From Symbiodinium natans (Eukaryota; Sar; Dinophyceae; Suessiales; Symbiodiniaceae), in the NCBI GenBank assembly GCA_905221605.1, contig CAJNDS010000124.1, positions 62,001-126,000 on the forward strand: DNA of 64,000 nt, given 5' to 3'. Positions 22,525 to 33,539 of the stretch are shown here, one piece after another (the stretch's first letter is position 1; the number at the start of each line of letters is the position of its first letter). The translations under genes and the position numbers were made by a program. Under the pieces are notes generated by a model. It was given only the letters and a program-made list of their open reading frames with translations, made no database searches and was not told the origin of the DNA.

Positions 22525-25500
22525 GGATGAGCATGATGTCGTGTGATGATACTCAGGATGGACTTCAGACGTGTATGCTCATTAGATGACACTCTCTGTT
22601 CGGGTTCATGCTAACCTGAAGCCCTCAAAAACCCTTAGTGGGCCCAATCCCGAACCCTAGCAAACCTCGAACATGAACCCTAGTCTAGTCCTAAGAGGTC
22701 ACCTGTGAACAAAGCAAGGGTACCCTTTTTCTTTGGGTTATCAACTTTTAAGGGAACCTAAGCCCTAAAATGAAGGGGAAGAAGGGACTCTGGGTCCCTA
22801 GTAGCCCTAAACCCTAAACCCTATACCTTAAACCCTAAACCCTGAACCCTAAACCCTAAACCCTAAACCCTATACCTTAAACCCTAAACCCTAAACCCTA
22901 AACCCTGAACCCTAAACCCTAAACCCTAAGCCCAAAACCCCCAACCCTGAACCCTAAACCCTAATTCCTAAACCCTGAACCCTAAACCCTAAACCAAGAA
23001 GCCGCCTGTCGGGCAGCAGGGGAACCGATGCCAGACTCAGCACTGTGGTCAGGAAGGCACCAAGCAACACCCAAAAGCCTCGGAGGATTCGAGGATGTGG
23101 GGGATTTAGGGTTTCGGGCTTCAGGATGGTTTTGGGGTGGAGTTTAGATTGAAGGGCTTGGAAACAACGAAAACCTTCATTAAGGTTTAAAGAGCCAGGG
23201 ATTCAGGGCTTCGGGAAGTCTCGCGCCCGCAACCCTAAACCCTACTCCCAATCACTAAAACCCCCCCCCCCCCCCCCCCGCCCCCGTCGCTCCCAAGAAA
23301 AACTAAACCGAACCCCTGAACCCTGACTTTGCCCTAAACCCGACACTTGGAACCCGAAACCGTGAGCCCCAAACGACCCAACCCTACCCCCGAACCCGCC
23401 CGAATTGAAAACGTCCAACCTCCCAGGTCCAAGCTCTTTGGCACAAGTCGAGAAGCCCATGGGGCATAGGCCGGTGAAGCCCAGAATCCGCGCCTCTTAT
23501 CACCGGCTTCCCTAGGTTCCAGCCTGAAATAACCTTAATTAGGCTGAATCATACTATATATACTATATATGTACTATATATACTATATATACTATATATA
23601 CTCTATATACTATATATACTATGTATACTATATATACTATATATATATATATATATATTATACTATATTATATATATATATATATACCCCTAAATAACCT
23701 CAATTTTTGAGGGGAAGCTAGGATAGAGGGGGGTAGTCGGGGAACCCATGAACCCTAAATCCTAAACCCTAAACCCTAAACCCTAAACCCTAAACCCTAA
23801 ACTCTAAACCCTAAACTTAAACCCTAAACCCTTAATTATGAGGGGATCCTAGGATAGAAGGGGTCGTAGGGGAGCCCATGCCTCATTTACTGAGGTCGCA
23901 AGGTTCTTGCCGGTCTTTAGGGATGATGGAGTTCAAGCTGAACCTCGCCCCTAAACCCTAAACCCTAAACCCTAAACCCTACACCCTACACCCTACACCC
24001 TACACCCTAAACCCTAAACCCTAAACCCTAAACCCTAAACCCTAAACCCCTGTTCCTGTGGATGGCCTTGTACTTGAAAGGCATCGGGAGTACATCAGCC
24101 AGGCAGAGGCCGAAGCAAAGAAACACGGCGCCACACCAGCAGAGCAGGACGTGGTGCCAGCCGCACTGGAAGGACAGCGAGAGCACCTTAGACTCTTTGG
24201 GGTTTGGGGTTTAGGGTTTCGGGTTTAGGGTTCAGCGTTTAGGGTGTAGGGTTTGGGGTGGGGGGGGGGGCAATTTGGACTAAAACTCTCGCCCCCGCCC
24301 TCCCCGCCCTCCCCGCCCTCCCCGCCTCCCCCCAAAGCTTCCAGCTTTTTCCCAAGAAACAAGCACTATATGCACATAATACACACATATGTACAACACA
24401 TATATACATATCTATATATTAAAATAGTCGCCAAGGTCGAACCTCTTCGTAGCCCCTACGATAAGGATGAGGCCCCAAACCCCAAATCGAAAAAACAACC
24501 ACTAGGCCCGGTTTAGGGTTTGGGGTTTGGGGTTTAGGGCCCCCCCCTTGCAGATGGATCCCAAAACGAACGCTCTCTGCATGACAGCCCAGGTGCCTTC
24601 CATCTGCCAGGCGTCCTCCAGGTGTGTGAGATGAACATCTGAAACTCTGGCACCTTCCAGGGCCCCGAAACCCTAAACCCTAAACCCTAAACCCTAAACC
24701 CTGGCAAGAGTCCACCAAAGCTCGATTTCGGGCTAAAGCCTACTTTCCGTGCGCGCGATTAACACGCTCAAAACCACCCTAAACCCTAAACCCTGAACCC
24801 CTATACCCTGAACTTTAGAGCCTTAAACCCTTAAAACCCCAAAAGTCTATAGCCCCTAAGTGGTAGAAGCGGCAAACCTCGTGCCTTCCAGTCCGGCTGT
24901 TTAGGGTTCATGGTTTAGGCTTTGGTTCAGGGTTTGAAGTCTAGGGGCTTTGGGTTCAGGGTGGACTATACTGATGGGTTTTGGGCTTAGGATTTAGGGT
25001 CTAGGCTGTAGTATATCAGGCATGCAGTAGCCAATGGTTTCGGGGAACTGGATGTACGGTAAGATGCTCGTCCGGTTGAGCAGTGTAGCCGCCTCAGCCC
25101 ACATAATCTGCTTCTCAAGCTCATACTTAGCATGGCAAGTGGTTCATAGGGAGTGTCGACTCACCGGTAAACACTGGAGCCTAGACCTATCCGAGGACAA
25201 TGAAGCCCGTTTGCAAGAAACAGATGGGAACATCTAGCTTCCACTGAGCAACAGCAACAACACAATAAGAATGTTGACAAGTCATGCTTAAATTGATCCT
25301 GTTGCATAACATACTCACATATAACATCAGAAACCAAAAGCAGCTTACTCTTCGTAGAAGTTAAGGCATATTCCTTCAATTGTCTTTGGAGGTTCTGATT
25401 CCTCGCGCCACCCTCAAGGGTTTAGGGTTTAGGGCTTAGTTCGTGAGATATGTGAGAGCCGACCTAGGACTTTAGGGTTTAGGGTTTAGGGTTTAGGGTT

Positions 25501-27410
25501 TAGGGTTTAGGGTTTAGGGTTTAGGGTTTAGGGTTTAGGGTTTAGGGTTTAGGGTTTAGGGTTTAGGGTAGGGTCCTTCAAGGGAGGGGGATTCATGCGG
25601 GGTAGGTACCTAGGAAACCTCGAGCCTAGGGGCAGCTTCCTGGTCCCTTGGTAAGGGCCCTTCAAAGGGGACCCCTTATATGCCCCTTTGGGTTTAGGGT
25701 TTAGGGTTTAGGGTTTAGGGTTTAGGGTTTAGGGTTTAGGGTTTAGGGTTTAGGGTTTAGGGTTTAGGGTTTAGGGTTTCTACCCTACACAACCCAAGGG
25801 CCCGTACTTCAGAACCCTTTAAAAGGAGGTAAGGAACCGGACTAAGGGCCGATAGAACTACCCTGAGATTAGGGAAGCCATAAAGCGAGTCGTCGGGAGT
25901 ACTCGGGAACCTTGGGTTACATAGCCCTTGAAGCCCCTCCCCAAACCCTAAACCCTAAACCCTAATTTTCCCTAAGCCCTAAACCCTAAACCCCAAACCC
26001 TAAACCCTAAACCCTAACAAACCCTAACAAACCCTAAACCCTAAACCCTAAACCCCAAACCCTCCTCCCTAAGGACCCGAGAAGAGGATGGTGAGGGGCC
26101 AGGATGTCATGAAGCAGACGTGTATCCCCTCCCTGCTACTAGGGCGGGAAGGATGAAGACTTCAACCCAACATCCTCAACCCAGCCCTAAACCCTAAACC
26201 CTAAACCCTAAACCCTAAACCCTAAACCCTTCAAAGCTCCAGGGGCACCTCTTTCGAAAGCTGGTAGAGGCTCATGCGGTCTTCCATCGACCTTGGGCAA
26301 AGAGCTCGTAAGGTTTAGGGTTTAGGGTTTAGGGTTTAGGGTTTAGGGTTTAGGGTTTAGGGTTTAGGGTTTAGGGTTTAGGGTTTAGGGTTTAGGGGTT
26401 TAGGGGTTTAGGGGTTTAGGGGTTTTCGGGATTGGGGTCTCGCTCTAAGGGTCTAAGGGCATATGAGCTTAAGGGTTTAAGGGGGGTCTCAGCATTGAAT
26501 TGTGTAAGGGCTTTGTGGTTTTAGGGTTTAGGGTTCAGGGCCTAAGGGCCTTTAGGGCTGAAAGTGTAAGAGCTTAAGGGTTCAAGGGCTTAACTGTTTC
26601 GGGTTTAAGAGTTCAAGAGCTTTGGGGTTTAGGGCTTTTATTGAGTTTTTGCTGAGGAGGCTTAAGCAAAATTCAGCCTAACGACCAGGTTTGGGGACTG
26701 TAATATATTTAGTATTCCCTTGGGTTGAACTTGTATAAACAAAAAAAAGCCCAAGGGGGCTATATCCAAAAATTCAGAAAAAGGGACCAGGTTTGGGGGT
26801 GTAAGGGTTCAAGAGCTTTGGGGTTTAAGGGGGTTCGTTTTGGGTTTTGGAGGAGATGTCAGCTAAACTTCTGCCCAGAGACCAGGTTTGAGGGCCGTAA
26901 AATGTTTACTATTCCCTTGGGTTTTTTATGTAAACAGCAAAATCCTAAGAGGGCTATGGCCAAAATTCAGCCCAGAGACCAGGTTTGGGGGCTGTAGCGC
27001 CAGACCCGACCCAGATTGGCCAGCGACTTCCGAAGGGAGATGCCGCGGACGATTTCCATGTCGACCTGTCCAAGGCATCTGGGACCCTGACCCCCTAAAA
27101 CCCCTAAAACCGGCAAAAACCCCTACACGCCTAAACCCCTAAACCCGAAACCCCTAAACCCTAAACCCGACACCCCAAAACCCTAAACCATATACCCTGC
27201 AGTTAGTAGGCTGTAGCCTACCAATTTCTGTTTTGGTAGGGCTCAGGGATTCAAGGGCTTAGGGTTTGGGGTCTAGGGTTTGGGGTTTAGGGGAGGTTTA
27301 GGGTTCTCAACCCGAAATCGAAAGGTACACATGCTCAACCTGTCCACTTGAGTCGTGCTTCAGGCTCAGGGTTGTAGCGCAGGTGCGGTCGAGGTTTTGT
27401 GCGAACAAGA
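19210..27410 (-). CDS. Gene B core: paralogue of gene A, multi-pass membrane protein with a TIR-like signature
   Basis: Minus-strand exons: 27340-27410, 27001-27065, 26238-26291, 24597-24653, 24067-24186, 23457-23493, 23006-23078, 22222-22270, 21716-21759, 21525-21581, 21221-21305, 20983-21103, 20464-20565, 20016-20101, about 19210-19273. Phases join without a stop from 24653 to about 19210, giving roughly 280 residues. Peptides in order: FISHTWRTPGRWK; VLSLSFQCGWHHVLLCWC (membrane); GFWVLLGAFLTTVLSLASVP (membrane); CQRSDISFVDVTSIHQ; VDHMLMERGVYGIAGF; LRILWSSPYLSR; LWCVFELAAYKKVNPEGK; STYVFAMAFLIARDILGPG and AILLGFGFAMWVCPYSLG (membrane); NFREKHQLVSQLASFDL; DFIHAAIEKWYGSKSAFTQF; ELEKTALATRIPRRYLMLML. 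The order matches the dinoflagellate family I know. Of 13 donors from 27001 to 20016, eight are GC, four GT and one GA; acceptors are AG|G except at 27410 (AG|T). The C-terminal exon(s) below 19210 were not found. Introns are mostly telomere repeats and short inverted-repeat elements. Exact function is unknown; a TIR-like role is inference. Confidence 0.87.
21582..21715 (-). other. Telomere-repeat intron present in gene B, absent from gene A
   Basis: This 134-nt intron (GT donor at 21715-21714, AG acceptor at 21583-21582) is filled mainly with CCCTAAA repeats. It splits gene B at the codon for the second Gly of AGFL. The matching exon of gene A (331-431) is continuous, and its length, 101 nt, equals 44 + 57 nt of the two B exons. 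The plus strand shows CAAGAACC at 21575-21582 and CAAGAAACC at 21708-21716: a near-perfect direct repeat of a site that occurs once in gene A, at 381-388. Confidence 0.85.
22485..22528. repeat. GAT trinucleotide repeat
   Basis: (GAT)n of about 12 units in a gene B intron. Confidence 0.9.
23540..23690. repeat. TACTATATA microsatellite
   Basis: About ten copies of TACTATATA pass into a pure (TA)n run at 23638-23685, inside a gene B intron. Confidence 0.92.
24240..24420. repeat. G run and CCCTCCCCG repeats
   Basis: A run of 10 G is followed by (CCGCCCTCC)n and a CATA-rich stretch, all in the gene B intron 24187-24596. Pro/Ser-rich frames are artefacts. Confidence 0.75.
25022..25415 (-). CDS. 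Candidate internal exons of gene B
   Basis: Two minus-strand patches lie between the 26238-26291 and 24597-24653 exons. About 25330-25415 reads RNQNLQRQLKEYALTSTK. About 25022-25126 reads YELEKQIMWAEAATLLNRTS followed by ILPYIQFPETIGYCMP. Both look like helical soluble protein. A third piece near 25155-25230 (SSDRSRLQCLP) ends at a GTGAGT donor. Borders and phases are not settled. Confidence 0.5.
26690..27000. repeat. Element family 7 copies next to the gene B exon 27001-27065
   Basis: Three near-copies of TATTCCCTTGGGTT...GGCTATGGCCAAAATTCAG...CCCAGAGACCAGGTTT in tandem. The last one runs directly into the exon border (GCGCTACAGCCCCC on minus). In gene A the homologous exon 5702-5766 is bordered by the same CAGCCCAGAGACCAGGTTTT sequence (5670-5690), with a related piece at 5465-5570. 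The element therefore predates the A/B duplication. Confidence 0.7.
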
Positions 27411-27529
27411 CTCCGCACCCTAAATCCTCGACACTGAACCCCGAAGCCCTAAGGCCTAAACCCTAAACCCTAAGCCCTAAGCCTTAAACCCTAAACCCTG
27501 AACGACTCGACCCAAGACCTCTGAACCGG

Positions 27530-29200
27530 GAGTTGAACGGAAAGCAGCCCCAAGAACCTTCGCTCTTTGAGATAAATGGGGCGTTGATCTGAATTTTGGT
27601 GCTCTTAAGGTGGGTCTCTAGCCACGGTTTAGGGGTAAGGGTTTAGGGTTTAGGGTATATTCCTTGTACCCTAATGAACACCCCCCCCATGTGGACTGCA
27701 GACCCTCTCAACGTGAGATAGAACCCGTTATCCTGCGTTCCCGAAACCCGAAACCCGAGACCCTAAACCCTAAACCCGAAACCCTAAACCCTAAACCCTA
27801 AACCCACATGCGGACCTCGGAGTACCTGCCGTGCGTGACGCGCTGGCTCTTGCCTTGAGTGCCGGGTTTAGGGTTTAGGGTTGAAGGTATAGGGCTCGCG
27901 GGCGCGTTGAAGAGACACAAGTTTCGGTATTTGCTGCCCCACGGTCCAAGTTTCACGGAAGAGTATTGGGTTCAGGGTTCAGGGTTCAGGGTTCAGGGTT
28001 TAGGGTTTAGGGTTTAGGGTTTAGGGTTTGGGGTTTAGGGTTTAGGGTCTAGGGTCTAGGGTTTAGGATGTCAACCCAGGGCCACCTACAGGGTTCGCCC
28101 TCACTTTTGCACAGTCTTCGGGGGGGGCATGCAAGGAGCTCCCTTCCCACCCCCCGAAAACATCAGAAACCCAGATGCTCCACGATTTCTTGGGCTCGAA
28201 AGGTTTAGGGTTTAGGGTTTAGGATTTAGGGCTTAGGGTGAGGGTTTAGGCTAGTTTCTTGGTCCCTTAGTAGGGGCCCTTGAAAGGGGACCCGTTATAT
28301 GCCCCTCATAAACCCTATACAAAATAACTACCCTGAGAGTGTATGGAAGGCCCGCAAAAAACCTATTAATCGCATGGGGGATTACCGTTTCTATCTCAGA
28401 CCCGTTTTGCAAGGTGAGGTGGAACACTGACTATGCGGGTTAGGGTTTCGGGGTTCGGCGTTCGGGGTTCGGGGTTCGGGTTTAGGGTTTAGGGTTTAGG
28501 GTTTAGGGTTTAGGGATACACCTCTTTGTCTGCTCCGTACGGCTAACCTTTTGCAGCTTGCAGAATCCAGTGATCTCTTTCACCTTGCTTAGCGCGTAGA
28601 GGCACCCACGTCCCAAACACGTAACACCAAACGCACTCCACACAAAATTCGATGAGCCGAGGTGAACCCAGCCCAGCCGAAAGAGAAACTGCCTTCCATA
28701 TCATGGATGTTTACCACGTTTCTACAGTAGGCTTACAATTCCTGTGAATCCCCAGTACCCCAAGATCCTACACCCTAAGCCAGCCCAAACGACCCTACAC
28801 CCTAAATCCAAAAACCCTAAACCCTGAACCCTAAACCCCCTAAACCCCAAACCTCGTCTCGAGCATTCTCCAGGCCACTGATGCCGATGGGCATGGGCTT
28901 GGACTTGGCATGGCCGGCCTCAGTAGGTCCAGTTGGGCGCTTGCGGCTGCAACTTCTAAACCCTAAACCCTAAACCCAAATCCCAAAACCCTAAACCCTA
29001 AACCCTAAACCCGAAACCCTAAACCCTACACCCTAAACCCTAATTAAACCCGAAACCCTAAACCCTACACCCTAAACCCTAGAAACCCTAAACCCTAAAC
29101 CCTCTGCTAAAGAAATCACGAGTTTTCCCGGCCTCTGGTTCTGCAAGCTCCATAGATTCCATCTCCGTCACTGGCAAGGCGTTCGTTCCTCGCCCCTGTT
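27530..29200 (-). CDS. Candidate 5' exons of gene B
   Basis: Minus-strand open patches in order: about 29107-29197 (MESMELAEPEAGKTRDFF, possible start), 28862-28942 (PTEAGHAKSKPMPIGISGL), 28512-28705 (TCLGRGCLYALSKVKEITGF; open for about 60 codons), 27806-27858 (GKSQRVTHGRYSEVRMW), 27660-27740 (DNGFYLTLRGSA), 27530-27637 (WLETHLKSTKIQINAPFISK). They feed into 27340-27410 (FAQNLDRTCATTLSLKHDSS), whose GT donor joins in phase to the 27001-27065 exon. Several have counterparts in gene A. Start codon and borders are uncertain. Confidence 0.5.
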
Positions 29201-29439
29201 CGGTTTAGGGGTTAGGGTTTAGGGGTTAGGGTTTAGGGTTTAGGGTTTGGGGTTTAGGGTTTAGGGTTTTGGGTTTGGGGTTTAGCGTTTAGGGTTTAGG
29301 GGTTTAATTCGGGTTTAGGGTTTCGGGTTTAAGATGTAGGGGTGTAGAGGTTTGGGATGTAGGGTTTAGGGGTTGAGGGTTCTGAGGCTTTGGGGCCTTA
29401 AGCTTTCGGATTCAGGGTATTGGGCCTTAGAAGCAACAT

Positions 29440-29575
29440 GTATAATCAGCTCACGCGAAGAGCCGTCCTTGGGAAACATAGAATTTCATAGCCAGTCGTC
29501 CAGACTGGCTAATCCGTGACCACAGTGCGTGACTTTCTCGAGCTTAAGGCTAACATCAGAGGGTTTATGTACAGC
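29440..29575 (-). CDS. Candidate terminal exon, minus strand
   Basis: The minus frame reads VSLKLEKVTHCGHGLASLDD then WL and a stop. It follows GATGTTAG| and lies just upstream of the gene B 5' candidates, so it may be the end of the preceding gene in the same direction. Family unknown. Confidence 0.4.
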
Positions 29576-30130
29576 ACCCTAAACCCTAAACCCTAAACCC
29601 TAAACCCTAAACCCTAAACCCTAAACCCTAAACCCTAAACCCTAAACCATTAGGGCGCAGGGCTTCTCAGGGGTTAAGGCTTATCTACGACTTGGGGCTT
29701 ACCATCCTACCCTAACCACGAAAACCACACAACCCTTGCCCCATAAAACTGTACCTCGTAAACCGTGCAGTCAATTTGGGTTTCAAAGTATGACACAACA
29801 AAATGGGGGAAGCCCCAGCCCCAAACCCTAAAAGAAACACCAAATTGGCAACGGAAGGAACCTAAACCCCTAGACCCCAAATCCGTCCTAAAGTCCTAAA
29901 CCCCTACACTTAACCCTAAACCCTAAACCCCAAACCCGAGAGACTTGCGAAATGGACCCGGAACAGCAAGAAACTACCCTCAGGGTCCCTGAACCTGAAT
30001 ATTCCCTTTTGGGGGGCCTTAAAGTACTTGCTATATACCATGGGTTCCCCCACTACCCCCTTCTATACCCCCCCCCCCCCCGGGCATCATCCCTAAACCC
30101 TACACCCTGAACCCCAAACCCTCGCAGTCT

Positions 30131-30262
30131 CCGCCTCGTCCTCAAGGCCGGCTTGGGCAGGCTCTTGCTGGCCCGGGACAGGGTGCGCAGCAGGAATGGG
30201 TCCTGCTCACGCGAGATGGCGCGCGCTCCGCGAGAACGCGTTACAGTAAGCTCCAACAGTTG
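30131..30262 (-). CDS. Candidate exon, minus strand
   Basis: GC-rich patch of 44 codons: MLQLLELTVTRSRGARAISR then EQDPFLLRTLSRASKSLPKP, basic and helical in character. It ends before CCCCAAA-type repeats. No family recognised. Confidence 0.45.
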
Positions 30263-30494
30263 GAGCATCCTTGTCCCTCTACCCCAACACGTATACTAAA
30301 GGGAACCCCAGCTCTAATCCCATACACCAAAAGGTATACTAAAAGGAATCCCAGCTCTAATCCCATACCCCAACACGTATACTAAACGGAATCTCAGCTC
30401 TAAGCATCCTTAAACCCAGCTTTCTGGAGTTTGCTCTATGTCCCTTAAAAGGAAGCCGAGCCTTCCTGAGTCCTGGCTCTGAGGCCGGGCAGTG

Positions 30495-30640
30495 GTAGCC
30501 CAGTAACCATATTACAGTAAGGTTTTTTTTTTTTTGAAGGGTTTATTTAGGGTTTAGGGTTTAGGGTTTAGGGTTTCGGGTTTCTTTGTATGGGGACCCA
30601 TAACAAAAGAAAGGGCAAAGGGTACCACTCGGCTACCAAG
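30495..30640. mobile_element. Introner-like element, CTTGGTAG family
   Basis: Left end GTGGTAGCCCAGTAACCAT, right end GGGTACCACTCGGCTACCAAG, telomere tract (TTTAGGG) and a T run between. Same termini as 12717-12923 and 56745-56960. Confidence 0.7.
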
Positions 30641-30869
30641 CTCGTCCCCCCCCCCCCCCCCCCCCAATACTAATCCCTACATTGCCCGAGTACGCCGGAA
30701 TATCTTTCTTTGTCTGGCAGGGGTTCCTACGCAAATAGTAGTTGGCTCAGGTTTCAGACTCACAGGACTTAGGGCTTAGGGTTTAGGATTTAGGGTTTAG
30801 AGCGCTTGGGAGTCTACGAGAATAAGGGAACCCCGAATGCAGACTCCTCCCCCCCCCCCCCCCCCCCCC

Positions 30870-31381
30870 CCCCCCAAAAACAACAAAAGGATGCCCTCAA
30901 CATGCGTTTAGGGCTAAACCCGCTAAAGCAAAAACAGTCCAACCCAGCAAAGCTTAAGGAAAGTGTTGTGCAGGTATGCGAGCAACCGGATGCAGGAAAA
31001 GGGCTTTCTGGTTCAGGGTCGAGGAGTTTAGGGTTTAGGGTCTAGGGAAGGGTGCTGGCTGTGTTTTAGCCGCAGCTCATGATTTGCTGAGTTCTCCGAT
31101 GTGAATTGGTTTTGCTTGCTTTTTTTGCTGTGTGGCTGGTGAATGTGGAAGGAGAGCAGAGACACGATTATGAAAGCTAACAGCTGTTGTTCACTTGTGC
31201 TGCATGTGCTGACGGTCATCATTCGGATTGTTTATCACCAGGATTTGCAAGGCGCACGAATCTGCGCAAGAATGCGCACCAACAGCAACACATGGAAATA
31301 GCCCGATTCAAAAAACAACTCACAACCCCAACCTATAACTTGCCTTCTCTTTCAATGCGCTTCTCCTTGGAACGTTCTTGA
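30870..31381 (+). CDS. Candidate plus-strand exons, possible gene end at 31381
   Basis: 30880-30972 reads NMRLGLNPLKQKQSNPAKLK and ends CAG|GTATGC. 31187-31381 is open to a stop and reads CAACADGHHSDCLSPGFARR, then TNLRKNAHQQQHMEIARFKK; a TTATCACCAG acceptor at 31242 could begin the coding part. Basic and glutamine-rich. Family unknown. Confidence 0.4.
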
Positions 31382-31714
31382 CGGATCCACGATGCTGAGA
31401 TTTCATTCTCAACCTTGAGCCCTGAACCGCGAAGAGGTGAACTTCTAACCTACAAGGTTGCCGGCTTGGGGGGGGGGCGGGGGGTTGCAGACAGAGCTCA
31501 GATTCTCAATCCGGACAACTGTTAGTGAGCGAGCCCCTTAGCAAAGAACACACCCCTCCACAACAGAACCTAAGCACTAAAGCCTCCCCCCCCCCCCCCC
31601 CGCCCAGCGGCCTAAACGCTAAATTGTCTGCCCTAAACCCTAACTCTCAACCCTAATCCCTCAACCCTAAACCCTAAACCCTAAACCCTAAACCCTAAAC
31701 CCTAAACTACAGGG

Positions 31715-31820
31715 GACTCTTGGAAATCGGACTCCTGCATCGCAGATCTCGACTGCCAACGCCGTCGAACTGGCCGAATCCTTCTGCCGCACAGAACCCA
31801 CGGAGGCCAACGCACTTCTG
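31715..31820. CDS. Candidate exon, strand ambiguous
   Basis: Plus: acceptor ACTACAG| then GTLGNRTPASQISTANAVEL and donor CTG|GGTTC or nearby. Minus: ALASVGSVRQKDSASSTALA, also open. GC-rich unique DNA between long telomere tracts. Confidence 0.35.
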
Positions 31821-32179
31821 GGTTCAGTTTAGGGTTTAGGGTTTAGGGTTTAGGGTTTAGGGTTTAGGGTTTAGGGTTTAGGGTTTAGGGTTTAGGGTTT
31901 AGGGTTTAGGGTTTAGGGTTTAGGGTTTAGGGTTTAGGGTTTGGGGTTTGGGGTTTGGGGTTTAGGGTTTGGGGTTTAGGGTTTAGGGTTTCGGGTTTCG
32001 GGTTTAAAGATGAGGTCGCTCCCTAGATCTGAAAACAGCCGAAGCCCTAAAACTCTAAACCCTAAGTTCTCAAGCAGGCAATCTTGTCTTTAGACAGGCC
32101 CCCAAGCCTTCGGTACGTATACTTCGAGGCAGTGAGGCTTTGGGGTTTAATGTTTATCGGCTTTGGGGTTTAGGGGCTT

Positions 32180-32730
32180 ATAGGGTGGTTGTCAGCCCCC
32201 ACCACCGTGCACCTGCTGCACCTGACAGCAATCTGCAGGCGCAGGCAACGAGGTTGCCACTCCCATGGCGGAGGGAGCCCGAACCCCACGGAATCGGGCT
32301 CCTGAACGCTTAGACCAACATGCTACGGCGCAAATTAGGGATGTAGGGATTAGGGGCCTCTGTGTGTGTGTGTGTGTCAAAAGCTATATACTCGAGCTTC
32401 TTCTAAAGGGGGGGAAACCGTCATACCAGGAATACAAGGGGGGTAGCTTTCTCCCTCAGAGTGGCAAGTCCTTCGCAAAGCCCTCAATCGCGAAGCCCTC
32501 GTTGTTTGGGTGGGGCTAAGGACTTTCAGGCTTAGGGGTTTAGGGTTTACAGTTTTGAGTTTAGCATCTTCAGTCCCTAAAGATGTGCGACCCCCCTCCC
32601 CCCCCCCCCCCCCCACAAAAAAGAAAAGTTGGCAATTGGAGGCCGAGTATGGTGCGCTTGGCCAGCCCAAACCAAAAAACGATGCCCCAGCCCCCCCCCC
32701 CCCCCCCCGATTGATTGGGCTGTAAAGTAC
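32180..32730. other. Unresolved unique patches
   Basis: 32190-32320 is open on minus (SAMGVATSLPAPADCCQVQQ) and plus. (GT)n at 32364-32378 and C runs near 32597 and 32690 interrupt the rest. No model. Confidence 0.3.
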
Positions 32731-33049
32731 TTCCTAAATAGGGACCTTCCCAAGTATACTATACAACCTTAGGGTCCTCAGTCCTCAGGGTAGGTGTACT
32801 TAAGCTGAATCCTTGTGGGCCGGGGGCAGGGAGCAGGATGTGGAGGCTACACCCTAAACCCCAGACGTTTAAACCCTAACCCGAAACCCCAAGTAAGGGA
32901 GGAGAAGTCCTTCGGGAGATGCCCAGAGTTTGAACCGTAGCTCAGGTAGGGTAATAAGGGCCTAAGTTGGGCCTAGGGTGTTTTTGGGTTAGGGGTTCGG
33001 GTGTGCCCGGCGAAGTCGCGAGCTGGGAAGCGCCCAGTAGTATGCAGAC

Positions 33050-33244
33050 ATGCCCACCCCGAGACCCAAACACTCCTCAAAACGAAGCCAACCGGAGCCA
33101 GCCGAACCCGATTTTACATACTACATACCTCCGCAGACTGCACCCGTGGAGCTTGACTTTCAACAGACGAAGACTTTGTGGAGCTCAGTAGGAGCTTCCA
33201 GCGGCGGGGGACGTCTTCGGCCGGAGGGCTTTTTCATTGCTTAA
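33050..33244 (+). CDS. Open frame with protein-like composition, plus strand
   Basis: 64 codons from ATG 33050: PRPKHSSKRSQPEPAEPDFT then YYIPPQTAPVELDFQQTK, ending in a stop at 33242-33244. No telomere repeats inside. May be a terminal exon. Overlaps tail-to-tail with the minus frame 33234-33539. Confidence 0.4.
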   Translation: MPTPRPKHSSKRSQPEPAEPDFTYYIPPQTAPVELDFQQTKTLWSSVGASSGGGRLRPEGFFIA

Positions 33245-33539
33245 TCATTGAGTCCGGAATGCCAAGGCCACTCCCCAGGGGCCTCCCGGGCCAGGGGGAA
33301 TCGATTCTTGAGCAGGTACCTAGGCTGACCGGTGCGGAGGGCCGCTCTGGCATTTTGGCTGAGCAAATTTTGTGGGGTTCAGGGTGATGAACACCATATA
33401 TCCAGTGACAGAGGCAGGCCACTCCCAATGTGCCTAGCACTGCAGCCCAGCAGAGCCTGCCCTGGTCTCGCTGAGCGCTCGATTGCGCCCGCCTCACCCC
33501 AACAGAGGTGAGAGGAGCGGCGGGTGGGTTTAGGGGCAT
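33234..33539 (-). CDS. 101-codon open frame with one membrane segment, minus strand
   Basis: One of the longest frames free of repeat sequence in the window. It reads QRDQGRLCWAAVLGTLGVAC then LCHWIYGVHHPEPHKICSAK, giving one hydrophobic helix followed by a basic, Pro-rich tail ending DSMIKQ and a stop. It could be one long exon. Family unknown. Confidence 0.45.
   Translation of the reverse strand: MPLNPPAAPLTSVGVRRAQSSAQRDQGRLCWAAVLGTLGVACLCHWIYGVHHPEPHKICSAKMPERPSAPVSLGTCSRIDSPWPGRPLGSGLGIPDSMIKQ

Noticed and set aside
24253-24516. 87-codon Pro/Ser-rich frame
   Set aside because: Comes from CCCTCCCCG repeats and a CATA microsatellite inside a gene B intron.
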